64,000 nucleotides of DNA from Variovorax sp. JS1663 (GCF_002157355.1 NZ_LYMK01000023.1:45035-109034); one strand, 5' to 3'. Counted from the first letter of the stretch, positions 37,584 through 46,123 are shown. Made by a program: numbers and translations. Notes: generated by a model not told the origin, from the letters alone.

Positions 37584-38966
37584 ATGCGCCACATCGATGT
37601 CCACCAACTTGCGGACGATGCCCGCTTCAACCGCTTTCACGGCCTCGTGCTGTTCTGGTGCGCCCTGATCATCATCTTCGATGGCTACGACCTGGCCGTC
37701 GTGGGCATCGCGCTGCCCTCCATCATGAAAGACCTGGGCGTGGACCCGGCGCAAGCGGGGTTCATGGTCAGCTCGGCCCTGTTCGGCATGGCGTTCGGCG
37801 CCATCTTCCTGGGCACCTTGGCAGACCGCATCGGCCGGCGCTGGTCCATCGTCTTGTGCATCACCTTGTTCAGCGTGTTCACGGCAGCGGCCGGGCTCAC
37901 CCGCGACCCCCTGCTGTTTGCCGCCTCGCGCTTCCTGGCCGGCCTGGGCATCGGCGGCGTCATGCCCAATGTGGTTGCCCACATGACCGAGTACGCGCCC
38001 AAAAAGGTGCGCGCCACGTTGGTCACGTTGATGTTCAGCGGTTACGCGGTGGGCGGCATTCTGGCGGCACTGCTTGGCAAAGGGTTGATCGAGAGCTATG
38101 GCTGGCAGTCGGTGTTCTTCGCGGCGGCCGCGCCCGTGCTGCTGATCCCCTTCATCCTGAGGTCACTGCCCGAATCCATGCCCTTCTTGCTGGCCAAAGG
38201 CCGTCACGAGGAACTCAAGCGCATCGCTGCGCGGGTCGATCCGAGCTACCAACCGAAGGACAGCGACCAGTTCACGGTGCCTGCACGGGACAAGGCCCAC
38301 GGCGCTCCCACACGGCAATTGTTCGCCGAGGGCCGTGGCTTCAGCACCATCATGTTCTGGACCGCATTCTTCATGTGCCTGTTCATGGTCTACGCACTCA
38401 GTTCCTGGCTGACCAAGCTGATGGCTGCCGCCGGCTACAGCCTGGGCTCGGCGCTGACTTTCGTGCTGGTGCTCAACGTCGGCGCGATCGTCGGTGCAGT
38501 CGGTGGCGGTTGGCTGGCCGACCGCTTCCATATCAAGACCGTGCTGGCGTCCATGTACGCGCTGGCTGCGGTGTCCATCAGCCTGCTGGGGTTTGCCATG
38601 CCGCAGGAACTCCTGTTCGTTGTGGTGGGGCTGGCCGGCGCCTCGACCATCGGCACGCAGATCGTGGCCAACGCCTACACCGGTCAGTTCTACCCGATGG
38701 CGATCCGCTCCACCGGCCTGGGCTTTGCGCTGGGCATCGGCCGCGGCGGCGCGATCCTGGCGCCCATTGTGATCGGCGTGCTGGTCAGCCTGAAACTGCC
38801 GCTGCAACAGAACTTCTTCGCCATTGCCATACCCGGCGCCATCGGCATGTTGGCCGTGCTGCTGATCGACCACCGCAAGTCCGCGTCGGTGCAGCGCGCG
38901 GCGCGGCTGGCCACGACCTTGGAAACGAGCGCGTCGGCCGCACGCACCTTACCCACCAAAGCCTGA
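37584..38966 (+). CDS. Aromatic acid:H+ symporter, MFS (BenK/PcaK-like)
   Basis: 460 aa with about 12 membrane helices. The AAHS-family motif IIFDGYDLAVVGIALPSIMK occurs in helix 1, GTLADRIGRRWS follows helix 2, and the second half has GGGWLADRFHIKT. Family members import benzoate, 4-hydroxybenzoate, salicylate and similar acids by proton symport. Encoded 50 bases after the reductase, so it probably imports the oxygenase substrate. Confidence 0.9.
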   Translation: MRHIDVHQLADDARFNRFHGLVLFWCALIIIFDGYDLAVVGIALPSIMKDLGVDPAQAGFMVSSALFGMAFGAIFLGTLADRIGRRWSIVLCITLFSVFTAAAGLTRDPLLFAASRFLAGLGIGGVMPNVVAHMTEYAPKKVRATLVTLMFSGYAVGGILAALLGKGLIESYGWQSVFFAAAAPVLLIPFILRSLPESMPFLLAKGRHEELKRIAARVDPSYQPKDSDQFTVPARDKAHGAPTRQLFAEGRGFSTIMFWTAFFMCLFMVYALSSWLTKLMAAAGYSLGSALTFVLVLNVGAIVGAVGGGWLADRFHIKTVLASMYALAAVSISLLGFAMPQELLFVVVGLAGASTIGTQIVANAYTGQFYPMAIRSTGLGFALGIGRGGAILAPIVIGVLVSLKLPLQQNFFAIAIPGAIGMLAVLLIDHRKSASVQRAARLATTLETSASAARTLPTKA

Positions 38967-39136
38967 TCTGCGCCGTGATTGGCGAGGCGGGCTTTCGCGT
39001 GGCGCAGGAAGACGCGCACAAGCTGGTCCATGGCTACGCCTGGACAGCGAACCGGCGCTTCCACGTGGGGCTGGCGGTGGCGAACCTCGCCTACCAGTTG
39101 CCGTGGATCCTGCGGAGCGTCGACGTGCTCGCCTGA
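38967..39136 (+). pseudogene. Possible C-terminal remnant of an unidentified gene
   Basis: After the MFS stop, the frame ending at 39136 reads VIGEAGFRVAQEDAHKLVHG, YAWTANRRFHVGLAVANLAY and QLPWILRSVDVLA. The composition (Trp, His, Tyr, balanced charges) is protein-like, but there is no start codon after the transporter; in this frame upstream it only shadows it. Probably the 3' end of a lost gene. Family not recognised. Confidence 0.35.
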
Positions 39137-39141
39137 AAAAT

Positions 39142-39197
39142 CATCCATAGACCATCCATAAACCATCCATATACCATCCATATAGATGGTAGGATGG
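39142..39197. promoter_or_regulatory. 11-bp-period repeat array upstream of the RHH regulator
   Basis: CATCCA occurs at 39142, 39153, 39164 and 39175, exactly 11 bases apart, within direct repeats of consensus ACCATCCATAW. The last repeat forms ACCATC-N6-GATGGT with 39185-39190, and a further inverted GGATGG follows (39192-39197). The array ends at the RHH gene's Shine-Dalgarno. One-turn spacing suits cooperative binding by an RHH protein; autoregulation is inferred. Confidence 0.65.
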
Positions 39198-39200
39198 CCC

Positions 39201-39629
39201 ATGCCCCGCAAAAGCAGCACCCTGGCCGCAGCCGCCAAGCCCTCGGACGAAAAGATCACGATCAACCTCGGTTGCGTGGATCTCGGCCAGATCGACCTGC
39301 TGGTGCAGGAGGGCTTCTATGCCAATCGCACCGACCTCATCCGCACCGCCATCCGCAACCAACTGGCGTCGCAGGTCGACGTGGTGCGCCAGGTCGTCGC
39401 ACGCAAGCAGCTGGTGCTGGGCATTCAGCACTTCAGCGCGGAGGAACTGCGCGCCGTCCAGGCGGCCGGGCAGGTCCTGCAGATCCGGGTGCTCGGCCTC
39501 GCGGTGATCGCACCCGAGGTTGGCCCGGAGCTTGCGCTGGCCACCATCGAATCCATCACCTTGCTGGGCGCCCTGCATGCAAGCCCAGCCGTCAAAACGG
39601 CGCTCGCCGGGCGTATCCGCCCTCCTTGA
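39201..39629 (+). CDS. Ribbon-helix-helix (CopG-like) transcriptional regulator
   Basis: 142 aa from the ATG at 39201 (AGGAT 5-9 bases upstream); an ATG at 39186 lies inside the repeat array and is less likely. Residues ~17-58 form a ribbon-helix-helix: the strand KITINLGCVDL, then IDLLVQEGFYANRTDLIRTA and IRNQL. The remaining ~80 residues (VVRQVVARKQLVLGIQHFSA and so on) are a C-terminal effector or oligomerisation region. It probably binds the 11-bp repeats just upstream and controls itself and the esterase gene 8 bases downstream. Confidence 0.82.
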   Translation: MPRKSSTLAAAAKPSDEKITINLGCVDLGQIDLLVQEGFYANRTDLIRTAIRNQLASQVDVVRQVVARKQLVLGIQHFSAEELRAVQAAGQVLQIRVLGLAVIAPEVGPELALATIESITLLGALHASPAVKTALAGRIRPP

Positions 39630-39637
39630 AAGACCCC

Positions 39638-40714
39638 ATGAACCCCGACTTCAAGCAACTCATGCTGCAGGCATCGCAGCTCACCCGCTCGGGCGATCTG
39701 CACGCGGCCACAGCGGCGATCCAGGCCGCGCTCCGCGGTGCCACGCAGGTGCCGACCCAGGCCGGGCAGCCGGACGACGTGATCGACGTGGAGGCGCGCG
39801 TGCTGCCGCCGTACGCGCCGACCTCCGAAGAAGGCGTGGCGGTGCCGCCGCGCGAGGCCGATGCCGCCGGCACCTTCATCACCGGCAGCTTTGCGGATGC
39901 CGGGGCCGGCCGTCGCGACTACAAGCTGTTCGTGCCCCCGCAGGCCGGCCAGGCCGCGCTGCCCCTGGTGGTGATGCTCCACGGGTGCACTCAAGGCCCG
40001 GACGACTTCGCCGCCGGCACCGCCATGAACGAGGCGGCCCTGGCGCAAGGCTTCTTCGTGCTGTACCCCGCCCAATCGCGGCAGGCCAATCCGCAGGGTT
40101 GCTGGAACTGGTTCAAGCACAGCCACCAGAAGCGCGGTCGCGGCGAGCCGGCGCTCCTGGCCGGCATGACGCGGGACGTGATGGCGCGCCATGCGATCGA
40201 CCCCCGGCGTGTCTACGTGGCGGGGCTGTCGGCGGGTGGTGCCATGGCGGCCATCCTGGGCGAGGCCTATCCGGACCTGTATGCGGCGATCGGGGTCCAC
40301 TCCGGGTTGGCGGCCGGCGCGGCCGTCGACCTTCCGGCGGCCCTGATGGCGATGCAAGGTGGCGGTGCCCCCCGTCAGAGTTCCGCGAGCGGCGTGCCGA
40401 CCATCGTCTTCCATGGCGATGCGGACTCGACCGTGCACGCGAGCAACGGGGAGCAGGTGGTCGCGGCGAGCACCGGCGCCGGGGGCGCCGCGGAAGTCGA
40501 GCGGGTCACGGCGCCAGGCAGCCGCCATACCACGCGCAAGGTCCACCGCGCGCAGGACGGCAGGGTTCTGGCGGAACACTGGGTGGTCCATGGTGGCCCC
40601 CATGCGTGGTCGGGCGGCAGCGCCAAGGGCTCCTACACCGATCCCCGGGGGCCCGACGCCACGGCCGAGATGCTGCGCTTCTTCTTCGAGCATCCCCGCA
40701 CCGCGACCCATTGA
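39638..40714 (+). CDS. PHB depolymerase-family esterase (LpqC-like)
   Basis: 358 aa. An alpha/beta hydrolase with oxyanion region VVMLHGCTQGPDD, nucleophile S198 in GLSAGGAM, an Asp in FHGDADSTVH and a His in VVHGGPHAWSGG. No signal peptide; the N-terminal ~70 residues (MNPDFKQLMLQASQLTRSGD) are helical, so the enzyme may act in the cytosol or on granules. It shares an operon with the RHH regulator. Poly(3-hydroxybutyrate) or another polyester, or a feruloyl ester, are possible substrates. Confidence 0.86.
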   Translation: MNPDFKQLMLQASQLTRSGDLHAATAAIQAALRGATQVPTQAGQPDDVIDVEARVLPPYAPTSEEGVAVPPREADAAGTFITGSFADAGAGRRDYKLFVPPQAGQAALPLVVMLHGCTQGPDDFAAGTAMNEAALAQGFFVLYPAQSRQANPQGCWNWFKHSHQKRGRGEPALLAGMTRDVMARHAIDPRRVYVAGLSAGGAMAAILGEAYPDLYAAIGVHSGLAAGAAVDLPAALMAMQGGGAPRQSSASGVPTIVFHGDADSTVHASNGEQVVAASTGAGGAAEVERVTAPGSRHTTRKVHRAQDGRVLAEHWVVHGGPHAWSGGSAKGSYTDPRGPDATAEMLRFFFEHPRTATH

Positions 40715-40717
40715 TCG

Positions 40718-41338
40718 CTAGCGCGCTCCCAGCCGCAGGCGGGAGGACATCGTGGTCGGAATGTCGTGGACGTCTTCCAGCTGCCGCAGCACCAATCGAT
40801 TCCGCTCGCGCGTCTGCGAGGCCACGCAATCCGCCGGCGTGACGACCTGCAGGTCGCGCATCACGGCCTCTGCCGCCGTCACCAGAATGCACTGGTCGCT
40901 CGCGACGCCCGTGAGCACCAGGCGGTCTGCCTCGAGATGATCGAGCAGCAGTTCGAGTGGAGTGCCGAAAAAGGCGGACTGCTTGGGCTTGAGCACGAAG
41001 AAGTCGTCCTCCTCGGGCATGAGCTGCAGCGCTACGTCGGCGCCGGGGCCTTCCGTCTCCAGGGCTTGCTTCACCAGGGCGCGAAAGTCGGAGCGCCATC
41101 GGCCGGCGTTGTCGTTGGCATAGATGACCGGCACGCCCGCCTTGCGGGCCCGCGCCTTCAGCCTCGCGATGCGGGGAGCGATCGCAGCGGCGCCGGGCAG
41201 CAGCTTGTCGGCGTCCACGAAGTCCCAGAAGCTGATCATGTCGACGATCAGCATCGCGGTCCGGCCGCTGGCCCGCTCGGCGGCCAGCCGCCCTGGGGGT
41301 GCGTTGGCACCCGCGCGCTTAGCTGCCGGGCGGCCCAT
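40718..41338 (-). CDS. Isochorismatase-like cysteine hydrolase
   Basis: 206 aa. The catalytic triad of the family is visible: D33 in MLIVDMISFWDF, a Lys in FVLKPKQSAFFG and a Cys in GVASDQCILVTAAEAV. Members hydrolyse amides such as nicotinamide or N-carbamoyl compounds, or isochorismate. Its N-terminus overlaps the DUF421 gene end by 20 bases, so the two are co-transcribed. Convergent with the esterase, only 3 bases apart. Substrate unknown. Confidence 0.88.
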   Translation of the reverse strand: MGRPAAKRAGANAPPGRLAAERASGRTAMLIVDMISFWDFVDADKLLPGAAAIAPRIARLKARARKAGVPVIYANDNAGRWRSDFRALVKQALETEGPGADVALQLMPEEDDFFVLKPKQSAFFGTPLELLLDHLEADRLVLTGVASDQCILVTAAEAVMRDLQVVTPADCVASQTRERNRLVLRQLEDVHDIPTTMSSRLRLGAR

Positions 41339-41849
41339 CGTCGGGGGTGGGCGGCTTCGCGGGCGCGCCGCTTCTCTTGAGCACGCTCAGCTGCCCATCG
41401 CTCTCGAGGCGTGCGACCCGGATTTCCTCGAGCCGCTCGACACCCTGCTCGCGCAGCTTTCCCATCAGTTCGTCCGTCGAAATCATCTCGCGGCGCAGCG
41501 CCCTGTGGTTGAGCCGGCCGTGCCTGACGAGGACGACGGGCGTGGGCTCCAGCAGGCGCGAGACCGCCTCGACGCGGAAGCTCAGCCAGTCCAGCGCGAA
41601 GTTCCATGCGATCAGCGTGCCGAGCAGCACCAGCCCGTCGTTGATCGACTTGTACTCGCCTTGCATCGCGTTGCTGGATGCGTCCGCCACGAGCACGACG
41701 AAGAGCAGATCGGCCACGCCCATCGAACCGATGTCGCGGCGCAGGACGAATCGAAAGACGAGCAACAAGAACCAGTAGACCACCGTCCCCCGCAGCACCA
41801 TTTGCCAGACGGGGTACTCGCGGGCAAAGACTTTCAGCAGGTCGTCCAT
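41319..41849 (-). CDS. DUF421 / YetF-like membrane protein
   Basis: 176 aa. About three N-terminal membrane spans (LRGTVVYWFLLLVFRFVL; VADLLFVVLVADASSNAM; DGLVLLGTLIAWNFALDW) precede a cytosolic domain with VVLVRHGRLNHRALRRE and ISTDELMGKLREQG, the YetF signature. The ATG at 41849 is chosen over one at 42017, which adds a Gly/Pro-rich stretch unlike the family and overlaps the next gene. Function of the family is poorly known. Confidence 0.85.
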   Translation of the reverse strand: MDDLLKVFAREYPVWQMVLRGTVVYWFLLLVFRFVLRRDIGSMGVADLLFVVLVADASSNAMQGEYKSINDGLVLLGTLIAWNFALDWLSFRVEAVSRLLEPTPVVLVRHGRLNHRALRREMISTDELMGKLREQGVERLEEIRVARLESDGQLSVLKRSGAPAKPPTPDDGPPGS

Positions 41850-41977
41850 GAATTCAATGAGCCCTTGGCTCTCGCCGGTCTCTCGCCGGTCCACAACCTG
41901 CCCAGTATGCGCTAGCCAAGGAAAAGGGCTGTAGTCCGGCGTGCCCGGCGTTTGTGATGGTTTGCCGTCGGGAAGGA

Positions 41978-42877
41978 TCAGGCCCGTTCCATCGCCTGCG
42001 CCTCCTCCGCGATCCATTCATCGAAGGCGCGCACCCGTTCGGGCAAGGGCTGCTGGTCGCGCCAGGCCAGGTAGTAGGCGCCCATCGTCGGAATGCGCAG
42101 CGCGAAGGGCGCCACCAACCGGCCGGCGGCCAGGTCTTCGCGCACGAAGGCGTCGAGCGCCACCATCACGCCCAGCTGGTCGGCCGCCGCCTGGTAGGCC
42201 AGCGCCGCGTTCTCGAATTTCAGGCCGCCGTTGCCGTCGATCTGCGGCGCGCCGGCGGCGGCCAGCCAGGTAGGCCAGTCCTTGGGGCGGTTCATCGAGC
42301 ACAGGAGCACGTGATGCGCCAAGTCCGCGGGCCGGGTCAGCGCGGGTCCGTTCGCCAGCAGGCCTGGCGCGCACACCGGCACCAGCGTCTCGCCGAACAG
42401 GCGCCGCAAGCCGGGGCCCGCGGGGGGTGTCGGCTCGGAATGGATGCTGACGTCCACCTCCTCGCGCGCGAAGTCGGCCCGCTCGTGCGAGGTGGTGATC
42501 TGCACGTCGATGCGCGGGTGCAGCGCATGGAAGCGCGCCAGCCGCGGCACCAGCCAGCGGATCGCGAAGGTGGGCGGCAGCTTGATGCGCAGCCGGCGCT
42601 CGTCCGGGCCGGCCTGCAGCTGGCGCGTGCCGTAGTCGATCTGGTCCAGCGCCGCGCGCGCGGTGTCGAAGTAGGCCTGCCCGGCGGCGGTGAGCCGGAT
42701 GCCGTGCCGCGCCCGCTCGAACAGCGGCAGCCGCAGCCAGCCCTCCAGCGTGGCGACGTGGCGGCTCACCGCGCCCTGGGTGACGCACAGCTCCTCGGCC
42801 GCGCGCGTGAAGTTGCCCAGGCGGGCCGCGGCCTCGAAGGCACGCAGCGCGTTCAGGGGAGGCAGGCGACGGGCCAT
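41978..42877 (-). CDS. LysR-type regulator (GcvA-like)
   Basis: 299 aa beginning MARRLPPLNALRAFEAAARL, the typical GcvA-type start, with the HTH NFTRAAEELCVTQGAVSRHV followed by LFERARHGIRLTAAG. A substrate-binding domain follows (~95-295). It is divergent from a Bug receptor gene, with a perfect T-N11-A palindrome between them at 42895-42911. It probably activates the receptor/leuCDB cluster in response to the imported acid. Confidence 0.9.
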   Translation of the reverse strand: MARRLPPLNALRAFEAAARLGNFTRAAEELCVTQGAVSRHVATLEGWLRLPLFERARHGIRLTAAGQAYFDTARAALDQIDYGTRQLQAGPDERRLRIKLPPTFAIRWLVPRLARFHALHPRIDVQITTSHERADFAREEVDVSIHSEPTPPAGPGLRRLFGETLVPVCAPGLLANGPALTRPADLAHHVLLCSMNRPKDWPTWLAAAGAPQIDGNGGLKFENAALAYQAAADQLGVMVALDAFVREDLAAGRLVAPFALRIPTMGAYYLAWRDQQPLPERVRAFDEWIAEEAQAMERA

Positions 42878-42894
42878 GGCAGAGGACTTTCAGA

Positions 42895-42911
42895 CATGAG
42901 CTTTGCTCATG
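42895..42911. promoter_or_regulatory. LysR-type T-N11-A box
   Basis: CATGAGC-TTT-GCTCATG, a perfect 7-bp inverted repeat containing T(42897)-N11-A(42909), the classic LysR recognition pattern. It lies 17 bases from the regulator start and 82 from the Bug receptor start. A second near-palindrome GGGATGCATGCCC follows at 42911-42923. Confidence 0.65.
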
Positions 42912-42992
42912 GGATGCATGCCCTAATTGTGATTGCCGCACAAGCAGCCCGTACTTAGCATCGTCCCCACTACAAGCACAGGAGACGAGCCC

Positions 42993-43961
42993 ATGATGAA
43001 GAAAGTGCATGCCTGCCTGAGCGCCGTGCTGATCGCGCTGGCGGGTGCCGCGGCAGCGGAGCCGGGCTATCCCAGCCAGCCGATCAAGCTCATGGTCCCC
43101 TGGCCCGCGGGCGGCGGCGTCGACACCACGGCACGCATGATCTCCGAGCCGCTGGCGCAGAAGCTGGGCCAGCCCATCGTCATCGACAACCGCGGCGGCG
43201 CGGGCGGCAACATCGGCACCGAGCTGGCGGCGCGCGTCAAGCCCGACGGCTACAACCTGCTGATGGGCTCGATCAGCCCGAACGCGGTCAACCTCCACCT
43301 TTACACCAAGCTCGGCTTCGATCCCGTCAAGGACTTCGCGCCCATCGTGTACGTCTCGGCGGTGCCCAACATCCTGGTGGTGCCGGGCTCCTCGCCCTTC
43401 AAGTCGGTCAAGGACGTGATCGACGCGGCGAAGGCCAACCCGGGCAAGCTCAACTACGGATCGGGCGGCGTCGGCTCCTCGCAGCACCTGGCGGCGGTGC
43501 AGTTCATGTCGGCCGCGAAGATCGACATCGTGCACGTGCCGTACAAGGGCACCGCGCCGGCCGAGGCCGACCTGGCGGCGGGCCACATCTCGCTGATGCT
43601 GGACACCACCACCTGCCTGCCCTTCGTCGCCAGCGGCCGGATGCGCGCGCTGGCAGTGGCCTCCAGGAAGCGCAATCCCGCGCTGCCCGACGTGCCCACC
43701 TTCGACGAAGTGGGCCTCCCCGGCGTCTACGCCTCCTCCTGGTACGGGCTGATGGCGCCGGCCGGCACGCCGCGGCCCATCATCGACAAGCTGAACGCGC
43801 AGGCCAACGAGGTGCTGCAGTCGGCCGACCTCAAGCGCCGCATGGCCGAGTTCGGCGCCGAGATCGGCGGCGGCACGCCGGAGGAGTTCGGGCAGTTCAT
43901 CGTGTCGGAAATCAAGCGCTACGAATCCATCGTCAAAGCTTCGGGTGCAAAACTGGACTAA
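42993..43961 (+). CDS. Bug-family periplasmic solute receptor
   Basis: 322 aa. Signal peptide MMKKVHACLSAVLIALAGAA with cleavage near AAAA-E. Mature YPSQPIKLMVPWPAGGGVDT and IDNRGGAGGNIGTELAARVK are Bug/TctC family hallmarks. AGGAGA at 42980-42985 supports the start. No TctA/TctB genes are nearby, as is usual for Bug proteins. Located between a divergent LysR gene and leuCDB, so the bound ligand is probably the organic acid metabolised by the LeuCDB-like enzymes. Confidence 0.92.
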   Translation: MMKKVHACLSAVLIALAGAAAAEPGYPSQPIKLMVPWPAGGGVDTTARMISEPLAQKLGQPIVIDNRGGAGGNIGTELAARVKPDGYNLLMGSISPNAVNLHLYTKLGFDPVKDFAPIVYVSAVPNILVVPGSSPFKSVKDVIDAAKANPGKLNYGSGGVGSSQHLAAVQFMSAAKIDIVHVPYKGTAPAEADLAAGHISLMLDTTTCLPFVASGRMRALAVASRKRNPALPDVPTFDEVGLPGVYASSWYGLMAPAGTPRPIIDKLNAQANEVLQSADLKRRMAEFGAEIGGGTPEEFGQFIVSEIKRYESIVKASGAKLD

Positions 43962-43998
43962 CCCCCAGGCTTCGCGCACTACGTGTCGCTTTCGCCAA

Positions 43999-44051
43999 CC
44001 CCCTTCCAGGGGGCAACACCAGCGGCCCGGCAAAGCCGGTTCCGCGGTGTT
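43999..44051. repeat. Structured intergenic element (two hairpins)
   Basis: A CCCCCT-TCC-AGGGGG hairpin (43999-44013) is followed by a long GC-rich hairpin (44015-44051): AACACC pairs with GGTGTT, and an inner CCGG-CAAAG-CCGG stem lies within. I recall closely similar elements as common between genes in Variovorax-type genomes. Here it separates the receptor from leuC and could terminate or attenuate transcription. Confidence 0.55.
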
Positions 44052-44069
44052 CCCCGAGAAACGCACCCC

Positions 44070-45494
44070 ATGACACCCGTCGCTCAAACACCCCGCACCC
44101 TGTTCGACAAGATCTGGGCGCAGCACGTCGTGATGCAGCGCGACGACGGCCAGAGCCTGCTCTACGTCGACCGCCACCTGGTGCAGGACGGCTCGGCGCC
44201 CGCCTTCCAGATGCTGCGCGCGCGCGGCCTGCCGGTGCGCCGCCCGGACCTGGCCTTCGCCACGCCGGACCACTACGTGCCCACCGGCTCGCGGGACCTC
44301 GGCCACATCGCCGACCCCGAGAAGCGCGCAATGGCACAGGCCCTGCAGGACGACAGCGCCGCCGCCGGCATCCGCTTCTTCGGCCTGGACGACGAGCGCC
44401 AGGGCATCGTGCACGTGGTCGGGCCGGAGCAGGGCCTGTCGCTGCCGGGCATGTTGATCGTCTGCGGCGACAGCCACACCTCCACGCACGGCGCGCTCGG
44501 CGCGCTGGCCTTCGGCATCGGCGCCTCGGAAGTGGCGCACGTGCTCGCCACCCAGACGCTGTGGCAGCGCAAGCCGCGCACGCTGCGGCTGACGGTCGAC
44601 GGCCGGCTCGGGGCCGGCGTCGGCGCGAAGGACCTGATCCTGGCCGTGATCGGCCGCATCGGCGCGGCCGGCGCGACGGGTCACGCCATCGAGTACGCCG
44701 GCAAGGCGATCCGCGCGCTGTCGATGGAGGCGCGCATGACGGTGTGCAACATGTCCATCGAGGCCGGTGCGCGTGCCGGCATGATCGCGCCGGACGACAC
44801 CACCTTCGCCTGGCTGGCCGGCCGCCCGCACGCCCCGCGTGGAGCCGACTGGGAGCGCGCCCTCGCGCGCTGGCGCGCGCTGCCCGGCGATGCCGGTGCC
44901 GTCTTCGATCGCGAGGTGCGGCTGCATGCGAACGACATCGCGCCCATGGTGACCTGGGGCACCAGCCCCGAGGACGTGCTGCCTATCTCCGGCCGCGTAC
45001 CCGATCCGGCCGACGCGGCGGACCCGGAGAAGGCCGGGGCCATGCGGGGCGCGCTCGCCTACATGGGCCTGGCGCCCGGCCAGCCGCTGTCGGATGTCGC
45101 GGTGCAGCGCGTCTTCATCGGCTCCTGCACCAACGGCCGCATCGAGGACCTGCGCAGCGCCGCCGCGGTGGCGCGCGGGCGCCGCGTGGCCGCGGGCGTG
45201 GAGGCCTGGGTCGTGCCCGGCTCCGGCCTGGTCAAGCAGCAGGCCGAGGCGGAGGGGCTGGACGCCGTCTTCCGCGAGGCCGGCTTCCAGTGGCGCCATG
45301 CCGGCTGCTCCATGTGCCTGGGCACCAACGGTGACCAGGTCGCGCCGGGCCAGCGCTGCGCCTCCACTTCCAACCGCAACTTCGTCGGTCGCCAGGGCCC
45401 GGGCGCGCGCACCCATCTCATGAGCCCGGCCATGGCCGCGGCCGCCGCCGTGACCGGGCACCTCACCGACGTGCGCGAACTGATGCCGGCCTGA
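44070..45494 (+). CDS. leuC: 3-Isopropylmalate dehydratase-type large subunit
   Basis: 474 aa, aconitase superfamily. The 4Fe-4S ligands are C353 (FIGSCTNGR), C413 and C416 (CSMCLG). Substrate-loop motifs VCGDSHTSTHGALGALAFGI and GATGHAIEYAG are intact. With LeuD it isomerises 2- to 3-isopropylmalate; related enzymes act on dimethylmalate, citraconate or other C4-C7 hydroxy acids. The start at 44070 excludes the upstream structured element. Context with a LysR and a Bug receptor suggests it may be a catabolic paralogue. Confidence 0.9.
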   Translation: MTPVAQTPRTLFDKIWAQHVVMQRDDGQSLLYVDRHLVQDGSAPAFQMLRARGLPVRRPDLAFATPDHYVPTGSRDLGHIADPEKRAMAQALQDDSAAAGIRFFGLDDERQGIVHVVGPEQGLSLPGMLIVCGDSHTSTHGALGALAFGIGASEVAHVLATQTLWQRKPRTLRLTVDGRLGAGVGAKDLILAVIGRIGAAGATGHAIEYAGKAIRALSMEARMTVCNMSIEAGARAGMIAPDDTTFAWLAGRPHAPRGADWERALARWRALPGDAGAVFDREVRLHANDIAPMVTWGTSPEDVLPISGRVPDPADAADPEKAGAMRGALAYMGLAPGQPLSDVAVQRVFIGSCTNGRIEDLRSAAAVARGRRVAAGVEAWVVPGSGLVKQQAEAEGLDAVFREAGFQWRHAGCSMCLGTNGDQVAPGQRCASTSNRNFVGRQGPGARTHLMSPAMAAAAAVTGHLTDVRELMPA

Positions 45495-45505
45495 GGACCT
45501 CGACC

Positions 45506-46108
45506 ATGGAAGCCTTCACCCTGCTCGATGCCGTGGCCGCGCCGCTGCCGCGCATCAACGTCGACACCGACCAGATCGTGCCGGCGCTCTACCTGCAGAA
45601 GCCGCGCTCGGCGGACTTCGGCGCCTTTCTTTTCCGCGACGTGCGGCATGACGCGCAGGGCCTGCGGCGGCCGGACTTTCCGATCAACGATGCCGCGTAT
45701 GCCGATGCACGCATCCTGGTGGCGGGGCGCAACTTCGGCTGCGGCTCCTCGCGCGAGCATGCCGTGTGGGCGCTCGCCGATGGCGGCTTCCGCGCGGTGA
45801 TCGCGCCGAGCTTCGGGGACATCTTCTTCTCCAACGCGCTGAAGAACGGGCTGCTGCCCGTGCGATTGGCGGAGCCGCTGGTCGACAGGCTGCTCGACAC
45901 CCTGCAGCGCTTTCCAGGCACGCGCCTGTGCATCGACCTCGCCGCGCAGACCGTGACGGTGCCCGACGCCAGCACGGCCCGCTTCGAGATCGATGCCTTC
46001 GCGCGCCATTGCCTGCTCGAAGGGCTGGACGAGCTCGACTACACCCTGCGCCAGTCGGCGCGCATCGAGGCCTACGAGCGCGAGCGCGCCGGCCTTTCCC
46101 TCCCCTGA
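45506..46108 (+). CDS. leuD: 3-Isopropylmalate dehydratase-type small subunit
   Basis: 200 aa. N-terminal PLPRINVDTDQIVPALYL and the swivelling-domain motif GRNFGCGSSREHAVWAL are typical of LeuD. Pairs with the large subunit 12 bases upstream. GAGGA precedes the ATG. The C-terminus SARIEAYERERAGLSLP is standard length. Followed after 15 bases by leuB. Confidence 0.92.
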   Translation: MEAFTLLDAVAAPLPRINVDTDQIVPALYLQKPRSADFGAFLFRDVRHDAQGLRRPDFPINDAAYADARILVAGRNFGCGSSREHAVWALADGGFRAVIAPSFGDIFFSNALKNGLLPVRLAEPLVDRLLDTLQRFPGTRLCIDLAAQTVTVPDASTARFEIDAFARHCLLEGLDELDYTLRQSARIEAYERERAGLSLP

Positions 46109-46123
46109 AAGAAGAGTGCTCCC

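Noticed and set aside
41849..42017. Longer start for the DUF421 gene
   Set aside because: Adds a Gly/Pro-rich segment unlike the family and overlaps the LysR gene. The ATG at 41849 fits family length.
42018..45461. Long minus-strand frame across the Bug receptor and leuC
   Set aside because: Its body is an antisense shadow, and its end merely reads the LysR gene in a wrong frame.
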